Below, in pieces: positions 7,628 through 15,700 of a stretch of 64,000 nucleotides of DNA. The first letter of the stretch is position 1, and the number at the start of each line of letters is the position of its first letter. Source of the stretch: Halarchaeoplasma sp046498385 (lineage in GTDB: Archaea; Thermoplasmatota; Thermoplasmata; Halarchaeoplasmatales; Halarchaeoplasmataceae); NCBI GenBank assembly GCA_046498385.1, contig JAWOAU010000007.1:34095-98094 (forward strand). Direction: 5' to 3'. Below the pieces are notes generated by a model. That model was not told where the DNA came from. It made no database searches and saw only the letters and a list, made by a program, of their open reading frames with translations. Made by a program: the position numbers and the translations under genes.

Positions 7628-8169
7628 GGAATCTGAATGTTATCACATCCAATCGGGGCAAGTTCAGAGAATTTCAAAAAGAATTATCAGGACAATTCCG
7701 GGTATCAATGAAAAATGTTGACTATCATGAGATACAAACGGACAGTCTTGAATTCGTTGTGTTACACGCTTTAGATGAACTTGAAGAGTATGCGCCGTTG
7801 ATAATCGACGACAGTGGTCTTTTTGTCCGAGCTCTCAACGGCTTTCCAGGAGTATATTCCGCCTACGTTATGGACACCTTGGGCTGCAGTGGGATATTGA
7901 AGTTAATGGAGCAAGAAGAAAATCGAGAGGCATATTTTCAATGCATAATCGGTTTGCTAGACCATGGGAAGAAACTATTCAAGGGTACCTGCAGAGGCAG
8001 CATATCTTACAAGGAACGTGGAACCCAGGGTTTCGGATACGACCCGATCTTCATCCCGTCGGGCTGCGATACAGCCTTTGCAGAGATGGACACATCTGAA
8101 AAGAACAAAATAAGTCATCGCGGAAAGGCTGCTGAAAGTTTCTTAGACCACGTGAAAAGTCTTTCCTGA
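7624..8169 (+). CDS. rdgB: XTP/dITP diphosphatase (RdgB/HAM1)
   Basis: 181 residues starting with GTG inside the last codons of Bud32 (GTGA overlap). It carries the family signatures TSNRGKFREF at the N-terminus, IIDDSGLFVRALNGFPGVYSA for metal and base binding, and GFGYDPIFIPSG. The enzyme removes non-canonical purine triphosphates (ITP, XTP, dITP) from the nucleotide pool. It is translationally coupled to bud32. Confidence 0.92.
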   Translation: MRNLNVITSNRGKFREFQKELSGQFRVSMKNVDYHEIQTDSLEFVVLHALDELEEYAPLIIDDSGLFVRALNGFPGVYSAYVMDTLGCSGILKLMEQEENREAYFQCIIGLLDHGKKLFKGTCRGSISYKERGTQGFGYDPIFIPSGCDTAFAEMDTSEKNKISHRGKAAESFLDHVKSLS

Positions 8170-8170
8170 C

Positions 8171-8881
8171 TCACTCAGATATAACCCTGGTAACCTGGAG
8201 TCTGCTTCCGTCGAAAAGGAGGGTAAAGAAAGATGTGTTGTGCTTGGTTGCTCTCATCTTATCTATTGAAAGGTATCGGCGGCTTTCTACCCTACCTACC
8301 CTTTCTTTGGTCAAGTAGATTATACCGTCGGCAAGGAATTCTTCTTCCCGGAGACTTTCGTCGGTAAGAGGTTTTTCAACGATGAGTAGGGAGGTCAAAT
8401 CTTCAAAATCCCGCAGCCACTCAAAAAGATGGAACAGATCTTCCCTTCGATTCGATACACCTGATATCAATTCTAATGTAGTTAACGAATCAACAACCAA
8501 CAGTTCGTATTTAGTAGTGGATCTTATTCTTTTCACATAGTCTTTGAACACATCCATCCAATTTTTTGGGTTCTTTTTCATTGTGTCCCGTAAGTAACAC
8601 ACGTCAACGATGGTTATTTTCTCTTGAACCCATTCGTGAGGCATATTGAGGCTTTCGAACTGATCCTGCAAACTTTCTCTATTCTGCTGAAAGGATATAT
8701 ACAGCCCTTTCCGTTCTTCTTTAAGGGCGTTGTGGTATAAAATATTGTAAGCTAGGGATGATTTATAGGTGCCGGGATTACCACTTATCAACACGATGTG
8801 CCCCTCGGGTATACCTCCGGACATCTGGTTGTCGAGGTTAATTATGTGTGTTTTTATCCTGCTGCTTTCTTTAGGACTCAA
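8171..8881 (-). CDS. RecA-superfamily ATPase (RAD55/KaiC-like)
   Basis: 236 residues. The P-loop is ISGNPGTYKSS with Tyr where Gly is more usual, Walker B is LLVVDSLTTLE, and the SGGIPEGHIVLI lead-in is typical of archaeal KaiC/GvpD-like single-domain ATPases. Such proteins are recombination-mediator or signalling ATPases; no substrate can be assigned. The start overlaps the stop of the M29 peptidase gene by 4 nt, so the two are co-transcribed. It ends one base after the convergent rdgB. Confidence 0.82.
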   Translation of the reverse strand: MSPKESSRIKTHIINLDNQMSGGIPEGHIVLISGNPGTYKSSLAYNILYHNALKEERKGLYISFQQNRESLQDQFESLNMPHEWVQEKITIVDVCYLRDTMKKNPKNWMDVFKDYVKRIRSTTKYELLVVDSLTTLELISGVSNRREDLFHLFEWLRDFEDLTSLLIVEKPLTDESLREEEFLADGIIYLTKERVGRVESRRYLSIDKMRATKHNTSFFTLLFDGSRLQVTRVISE

Positions 8882-9975
8882 ATCAAATGTTCCCCCTTCT
8901 GCATAACTTGAACTCCGTCAACTTCAAAGGAGGGGTCCAGCATGACCAGGTCCCAGTGCAAAGTTGACTCGTTCTTACCGCCGAACATACGGTTTTCTCC
9001 GATCGCGATGTGTATGCTGCCTATGATTTTTTCATCGGTGATGGTGTATCCTATGGCCTTTGTAACCTCAGGGTTTATACCTATGCCGAATTCGCCTATG
9101 ATGTCCTTATCCCCCTGTGAGTTCTCGATCACTTCATTGAACACTTCTTCGTTCTCTTCAGCACTGGCTTCAACAAGTTTGCCGTTTTTAAATACCGCAT
9201 GTATTCCCTTGATTTTGTTGCCCCTGTAAAAAGCCAGGTCAAAATATGCTTCTCCGTTGGCGGAACTTTCAACAGGTGCGCAGAATACTTCTCCGCAGGG
9301 CAGGTTGTTACCGATATCCCCTCGGGCTACGTCTTCGGGAGAAACTATGCCGTCATCTACCAGTATGTGGCGGTCCTTGATAGAAAACTTCAGATCCGTA
9401 CCGTTATCTGAGGTGATGTGTACCTTATTTCCTGAATTCAGCTTTTCAGCCAATTTTTCGCCATTCTCGCGGAGGAGGTCGTAATCGGTATCTACCGCTC
9501 TCCAAAACATGTTCCAAAATTCTTCGTAGTCTATGCCGTACATGTCGGCCTTTTCTTTCGTGGGATAACCTATACCGGTCCAGCGTATCTTCTCTTCCTG
9601 GAATTTGTTGTTTATAGGCCTTTTTCCGCTCCTAGCTGCTCCGACTTTTACCTCCGGTAAGGCGGCCATTTTCCTGGGATCCTTGCTTGAATCTATGCTT
9701 ATGATCCCATCTATATCCTCAAGCCATCTTAGGTAGTATTCCGGAGTGCGTTTTAAGTATTCAATATCTACTTCGTCGACGGTTCTTTGTTCTAAACGAT
9801 CCGTTTTGGCCATTACAACAGGGAACGCCCCTAGTTTTCGTACATTTACAGCAAGGTCCTCAACCAGTTCGAAGTTGTGAATTCCGCCGTTGACCAGGAT
9901 AACCTCTCCTTCCTTCACCAGCATGCATTTGTTAACCACCTTTTCGGCCACCTCTTCCAAATCCACTTTCAACAT
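8878..9975 (-). CDS. M29 family aminopeptidase (AmpS/PepS-like)
   Basis: 365 residues from the ATG at 9975; the longer frame upstream would run into the PAC2 gene and lacks similarity. Two-domain thermophilic aminopeptidase: the N-terminal LVKEGEVILVNGG domain, then the metal site built from the Glu of PCGEVFCAP, the Glu of GEFGIGINPE, the His of SIHIAIGEN and the His/Asp of LHWDLVMLD. These are the five ligands of the family's dinuclear site. It likely acts in late stages of peptide turnover with the proteasome system and is in an operon with the downstream ATPase. Confidence 0.9.
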   Translation of the reverse strand: MLKVDLEEVAEKVVNKCMLVKEGEVILVNGGIHNFELVEDLAVNVRKLGAFPVVMAKTDRLEQRTVDEVDIEYLKRTPEYYLRWLEDIDGIISIDSSKDPRKMAALPEVKVGAARSGKRPINNKFQEEKIRWTGIGYPTKEKADMYGIDYEEFWNMFWRAVDTDYDLLRENGEKLAEKLNSGNKVHITSDNGTDLKFSIKDRHILVDDGIVSPEDVARGDIGNNLPCGEVFCAPVESSANGEAYFDLAFYRGNKIKGIHAVFKNGKLVEASAEENEEVFNEVIENSQGDKDIIGEFGIGINPEVTKAIGYTITDEKIIGSIHIAIGENRMFGGKNESTLHWDLVMLDPSFEVDGVQVMQKGEHLI

Positions 9976-10033
9976 AATTACCGATATAGTAATGCATATG
10001 TCGAGTTTAAGCGTTTTGGTAGGGTGTGCTTTA

Positions 10034-10774
10034 TCAACCGTATAGAGGGGGCTGTGCTCCTTTGAGGTCCATATCGCTCTGGGCTTTTTTGGTCTGTTCG
10101 ACCAGGCGTGCGTATTCTTCCTCAAGCTCTTCGGCGCTCTCTATAAGTTTAGATGTGTCGATATCGATCTCCATATAATCTGCAAACTTATCCAACAGAG
10201 TGGCGGCACTTCTTGGATCCGGCATATTCGTCGACCCTTCAGCGAGCATAGCGACCGCTTCAATCTTGTTCTCATGAGCGTAGAGTAAGAGAGAACTGGA
10301 AACGCCGGATATTGCTCCTCTTTTTATTACATCTATATCCAGTTTTTCAGCGTGACCAGCGGCGGAATGAGTGCTTATCACACCCCATATCTTATTATCG
10401 TTTCCGTTCTCCTTGGATTTGGGTATACCGTCAAAGATTATCACCTCTTTGATATTGTTATCAACGCTCCAATCGATTATCTGTTTTGCCAGACTGTTGG
10501 CGAGATGAGGTGGGATGACCATATCCGATTTTACCAGCAAGAAACCCTTCCCTGCAAAAAACCTGACCGGTCTTCTGGGTACTCCATCAAAAATAACCGT
10601 GGTGGGAGGAAATTCGTCGCAGCTGACGGATGCAACTTGCTCCAATGAGAGGGTGTTTATCAGCTGTTCAGAGGCGATACCACCTATCAGTCCTATTCCG
10701 GGAAAACCTGCTACTAGGACACTGACTTCGGGGATATCCTTATGCTCTATTATTTCGTAATTCGGATGGTCCAT
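10034..10774 (-). CDS. PAC2 family proteasome-assembly-chaperone-like protein
   Basis: 247 residues from the ATG at 10774. It shows the PAC2 core: VLVAGFPGIGLIGGIASEQLI near the N-terminus, FPPTTVIFDG, VIIFDGIP and a C-terminal helical tail (LLDKFADYMEIDID). Archaeal PAC2 proteins (PbaB-like) are ATP-independent chaperones associated with the proteasome. The adjacent peptidase gene fits a proteolysis theme. The extended upstream frame is rejected because it has no family similarity and would cross into the divergent SDR promoter. Confidence 0.88.
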   Translation of the reverse strand: MDHPNYEIIEHKDIPEVSVLVAGFPGIGLIGGIASEQLINTLSLEQVASVSCDEFPPTTVIFDGVPRRPVRFFAGKGFLLVKSDMVIPPHLANSLAKQIIDWSVDNNIKEVIIFDGIPKSKENGNDNKIWGVISTHSAAGHAEKLDIDVIKRGAISGVSSSLLLYAHENKIEAVAMLAEGSTNMPDPRSAATLLDKFADYMEIDIDTSKLIESAEELEEEYARLVEQTKKAQSDMDLKGAQPPLYG

Positions 10775-10889
10775 ATTTGTTTCACCTATGATGGTATGCA
10801 TTCGGTGATATTTTTTATTTTGGGAGGATTTGTAGGGGAGTAAGATTAAAGTAAGATTAGGATAATCATGGTGGAAATATGGTGGTATA

Positions 10890-11678
10890 ATGGATCTGGG
10901 AATCAAAGGAAACACAGCTCTGGTAACGGCGTCCAGCGGGGGGTTAGGATACGCTTCCGCAAAGGCACTCTCTCTGGAGGGTGTTGACGTTGTGATAAAC
11001 GGTAGGGATCCGCAAAGGCTGGAGCATGCGGTGGAAAAGTTGGAGAAAACAGCGAAGGGAAAAGTGATAGGTATCTGTGGGGATGTTAGTAGAGATGAAG
11101 ATATAGTTCATCTGGTCGAAAGCACGGCGGAAGAATTCGGAACCATAGATCATCTAGTAACCTGCGTTGGCGGACCTCCCAGCAAGAAATTCATGAATAC
11201 CCAGGAAGAAGAATGGTACAGCGCCTTCGATTCGTTGTTAATGAGTGTTGTGCGTTTGACCCAGGAGGTGGAAAAGTATTTGAGGAACGGTGAGGGGACC
11301 ATAGTTAACATAACCTCCATCTCCGTTAAAGAGTCCATAGATAACCTCGTTCTTTCCAATTCAGTCAGGATGGGGGTTTTAGGATTGATGAAAACGTTAT
11401 CTAAAGAATTGGCTCCGGAGATACGGGTAAATGCTGTTCTTCCCGGTTTTACGGAGACCGAACGAATAAAACAGCTTATAAACCAATCCATAGAAAGGGG
11501 AGATATCAAGGATTATCAGGAAGGATTGGATAACTTCGCTAGAAACATACCTCTTGAAAGGATCGGACAACCAAACGAGTTAGGGGAAGTTGTGGCTTTC
11601 TTGTGTTCCAAACGTTCATCCTATATCACCGGAGTAGCGGTACCTGTGGACGGCGGTTGGAGTAGATCTAACCTGTGA
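10890..11678 (+). CDS. short-chain dehydrogenase/reductase family protein with altered active site
   Basis: 262 residues. A Rossmann NAD(P) site is visible (ALVTASSGGLGYASAKAL, a TASxxGxG variant) with the CGDVSRDEDI and VNAVLPGFTETERI segments and the VPVDGGWS C-terminus. The catalytic Ser region is NITSISVKE, but where YxxxK is expected the sequence reads LSNSVRMGVLGL, so Tyr and Lys appear replaced (Ser/Arg). This matches a known SDR subgroup with an SNSxRxG motif. Substrate unknown; a catalytically shifted or binding role is possible. Confidence 0.82.
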   Translation: MDLGIKGNTALVTASSGGLGYASAKALSLEGVDVVINGRDPQRLEHAVEKLEKTAKGKVIGICGDVSRDEDIVHLVESTAEEFGTIDHLVTCVGGPPSKKFMNTQEEEWYSAFDSLLMSVVRLTQEVEKYLRNGEGTIVNITSISVKESIDNLVLSNSVRMGVLGLMKTLSKELAPEIRVNAVLPGFTETERIKQLINQSIERGDIKDYQEGLDNFARNIPLERIGQPNELGEVVAFLCSKRSSYITGVAVPVDGGWSRSNL

Positions 11679-11681
11679 AGT

Positions 11682-12584
11682 TCACCAGCCTCTTTCCTGC
11701 AACATCTCGGATTCCGGGATATCATCAATGTTTTTGCCGGGCATAGCGTCTCCAAGACCATGGGAGATATCTGCCAACATCTCGGGATCGTCATAGTGGA
11801 TCACGGCTTTAACTATTGCCTCCGCCATAAGGGGTGGGTTCTCAGACTTAAATATGCCGCTGCCTACGAAGACTCCGTCGCTGCCCATCTGCATCATCAG
11901 CGCCGCATCCGCCGGTGTGGCGATACCGCCTGCGGCGAAATTGACTACTGGTAAACGCTGCAGCTCGGCAACGTTTTCAACCAGCTCCAATGGGACTCCG
12001 TAAAGTTTAGCGGCGTCCCTAAGTTCGTGCTTATCTTTCTTTCTCAGTTCATGAATGGCACCCTGGACCGTCCGCTGGTGCCTGACCGCCTCGATGATAT
12101 TGCCGGTTCCGGCTTCACCTTTGGTACGCATCATGGCCGCTCCTTCGTCTATCCTTCTCAACGCCTCACCCAAGTTCCGACAGCCACACACGAAGGGTAC
12201 CTTGAACAAGCTTTTGTCCACATGATAAAAGGGGTCCCCAGGTGTGAGCACTTCCGATTCATCCACCATGTCTACTCCCAGGCTTTCCAGTATCTGTGCT
12301 TCGACAAAATGCCCTATCCTGCACTTCGCCATGACGGGTATATCTACCCTCGTTAGTATTTCCCTTATTTTCTTTGGATCCGACATCCGGGCCACTCCTC
12401 CGGTATCACGGATATCCGCAGGGACTCTTTCTAGAGCCATCACAGCAACCGCACCTGCATCCTCTGCGATACGGGCCTCTTCAGCGTTGGTAACGTCCAT
12501 TATAACTCCGCCTTTCTGCATCTTGGCAAAGCCTTTCTTTATCAGTTCCGAACCAAAACGTAATTTTGACATGTCGATTTCCAT
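11682..12584 (-). CDS. pdxS: PdxS, pyridoxal 5'-phosphate synthase subunit
   Basis: 300 residues from the ATG at 12584, preceded by an AAGGTG ribosome site. PdxS makes PLP from ribose-5-phosphate, glyceraldehyde-3-phosphate and ammonia delivered by the glutaminase PdxT. The match is nearly full length: GFAKMQKGGVIMDVTNAEEA, the catalytic VMAKCRIGHFVEAQIL lysine region, MMRTKGEAGTGNIIEAVRH and VNFAAGGIATPADAALMM. No pdxT is nearby. It ends 3 nt from the convergent SDR. Confidence 0.97.
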   Translation of the reverse strand: MEIDMSKLRFGSELIKKGFAKMQKGGVIMDVTNAEEARIAEDAGAVAVMALERVPADIRDTGGVARMSDPKKIREILTRVDIPVMAKCRIGHFVEAQILESLGVDMVDESEVLTPGDPFYHVDKSLFKVPFVCGCRNLGEALRRIDEGAAMMRTKGEAGTGNIIEAVRHQRTVQGAIHELRKKDKHELRDAAKLYGVPLELVENVAELQRLPVVNFAAGGIATPADAALMMQMGSDGVFVGSGIFKSENPPLMAEAIVKAVIHYDDPEMLADISHGLGDAMPGKNIDDIPESEMLQERGW

Positions 12585-12739
12585 TTGATACACCTTAGTG
12601 TACTATATCGGAGGGGTATATTTGAAGATTTCTGAAAGTCACGCCGTTTCTTCGCTCATCTGGTTTCATAGAGATGCGAAATATTCATTAACAGCTTGTC
12701 CGTAGGGTAATATTCTATGTACCGACGAGGAAAAAACAG

Positions 12740-15700
12740 ATGATTATACGTGCATCCGAGAGGAAAGAAAAAAAAGAGGTTCTTTCACTCATGGAACCCT
12801 TGATCGCCCAATGGTTCGATGAGAAATTTGACTATCTCACAGAACCCCAAGGATTCGCCATACCACTTATACACCAACGAGAGAACGTACTGGTCTCATC
12901 ACCCACCGGCTCGGGGAAGACCCTAACTGCCTTTCTGTCCATAATAAACGAGTTGTTCAAGCTGGATAAGAAAGGGGCGCTGGAGGAAAGGATTTACTGT
13001 GTTTATGTTTCACCCTTAAAGGCCCTTGCAAACGACATCCACAAGAACCTAGAAAGACCATTGGAGGAGATACGGAGTTTAGCAGAAAAAAGGGGGATGA
13101 AGATATCGGAGATAAACACGGCGATACGCTCGGGCGATACTTCCCAGGCAGCTCGGAGAAAGATGGTTAACAAGCCCCCGCATATACTAATAACCACTCC
13201 AGAGAGCCTAGCACTGGTCCTGTCGTCGCCCAAGTTCAGGAAAAGTTTCGACGGAGTCCAGTATTTCATAATGGACGAGATACACGACATCTGCTCTTCT
13301 AAGCGGGGTTCCTTTCTCTCTCTCAACGTAGAAAGGCTGGAAGAGTTGGTCAAGGGACGGATGACCCGCATCGGACTTTCCGCCACCCAGGCACCTATAA
13401 CAGAGATAGCCGAATTTTTAGGAGGGGATGAAGACGAAGAGCCCAGAGATGTCAACATAATCGAGGTCATGACCGAGAAGCATATGGACCTCTCTGTGAT
13501 CTCCCCGGTGGACGATATGACGGTACTGCCCTACGAGGTGGTCAACGCCAGGATGTACGACCTCTTGAAGAAGGAGGTAGAAAAACACCGGACCACCCTT
13601 ATTTTCACCAACACCAGGAGCGGCGCGGAGAGCGTGGCTTTCAAACTCAAAGAGAGGGAGATAGAAGATATCGCGGCCCACCACGGTAGTTTAAGCAAGG
13701 AAACCCGCATAACGGTGGAAGATGATCTAAAGGATGGAGAACTGGATGCCGCAGTTTCGTCCACATCCCTGGAACTCGGTATAGATGTAGGTTTTATAGA
13801 CCTGGTGATGCAGGTAGGTTCACCCAAATCTGTCGCCAAGGGACTTCAGCGAGTGGGAAGGGCGGGCCACGGTGTAGGAGAGACCTCCAAGGGACGTATG
13901 ATAGTCTTCGAGAAGGACGATCTGGTAGAATGCACTGTGCTCACGAGACAGGCATACCTACATGAGATAGACCGGGTAAATATCCCAAAGAACAATCTGG
14001 ACGTATTGGCCCAGACATTGGTGGGTATGAGCATCGAAAAGAGGTGGGATGTGGAAGAAGCTTACAGACTCGTGAAAAGGTCCTACTGCTTCAAGGAGCT
14101 TGAACGTGATGATTTCAACGGAGTGCTTAACTATCTCAGCGGCTCCGCCTTGAAGAACGTCTATTCTAAGGTATGGTACAACAAGGAGGAAGGTGTCTTC
14201 GGTAAGAAGGGGGGTATACAGATGATATACTACCTCAACATCGGTACCATCCCCTCGGACTCCAGTTTCAGGGTGTACTCGGATAAAGGTGTGCCCCTGG
14301 GTAAACTATCGGAAAAGTTCGTGGAGAGGCTCACCACCGGCGACGTGTTCATACTCGGTGGAAAGTCCTACGAATTCATACATACCAAGGGTACCAAAGT
14401 GTTCGTGGGGGATGCCGTTGGAAAGAAACCCACGGTCCCCAGCTGGACCGGCGAAATGTTGCCTAGAAGCTTCGACCTATCTATGGCCATAGGTGAATTC
14501 AGGAGGAATTTATATACTCGCCTAAGAGACCAAGACCCTGAGGTAATTTCGTGGTTGATGAAGGAATATCGTATAGACCAGGGCTCCGCCCGGACCATAG
14601 TCAGCTATTTCAAAGAGCAGATGGGGTTCGGCGAGGTACTTCCTACGGACCAGCGTATAGTCGTAGAGGGTTATGTAGACGAAAAACAAAGGTACAACAT
14701 AATATTCCACGCCTGTTTCGGCCGGAGGGTCAACGACGCACTCTCCCGGGCATACGCATACGCCATATCACGAAAGTATAACTGCAGCACACGGGTAGCG
14801 ATCACCGACGATTGTTTCATGGTCACCACAAAAAAGAAAGTATCCCTAGAAGGGTTGAAGGACCTCGTTAGAGAAGATAATATAGGTAATATCCTTAAAA
14901 GGGGTATCAGAAACACCGAGCTTTTCAAACAAAGGTTCCGGCATTGTGCCGGTAGGGCCTTCATGGTGCTTCGGAACTACAAGGGCAAGGATATCTCCGT
15001 TGCAAAGCAGAAACGCCGGGCAGAGACCATACTAGATACACTCCACGGATACGATGATTTCCCCATAACCAAGGAAACTTACAACGAGATACTTTATCAG
15101 GTACTGGATCTGAAACATGCCCGAGAAGTGTTGAGGGCAGTGGAAAATAACTCAATGGACATGGTCGTTTCGTCCTACGCCGATACACCCTCTCCCTTCG
15201 CCCACAACGTGGTGATGATAGGTATATCGGACGTGGTCATGATGGACGACCGGAGCAGTTTGCTAAGGCAGTTCCATCAAAAGGTGCTCGAAAAGGTGAT
15301 ACCTAAGGAGGAAATAGAGAGTTTTCAATTCAAAAGAGAAATCGTTGACGATCATTTCTTTGAAAAAAGACCTTCGTTCGGTAATAAAGAAGGGTTGTTG
15401 GATGTTATCAGAGAACTTGGACCGGTGCACGTATTCAACGAAAGGGGAAAGAACGTTTACCTTTACACGGAGCGCACCCACCAAGAGGTGCGCAGATGGG
15501 CAAAAGAACTGCTGAGAGATGAAGAGATACAGTCCGTCTGGATGGGCGACACCCATCGATGGGTAAGCTCAGATAGGATCAAAGATCACCTTTTATGTTT
15601 AAACCAGGGTGAACCTCCCTCCGGGTCGGCCCCTCTCATCGATGTATTGAAGGAGGATTACATTAGCTCGAGGGAGCTGTACCATGAGACGGATATGAAG

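Noticed and set aside
9976..10125. Longer N-terminus for the M29 peptidase
   Set aside because: The extension overlaps the upstream PAC2 gene by about 90 nt and has no family similarity; the ATG at 9975 fits the family start.
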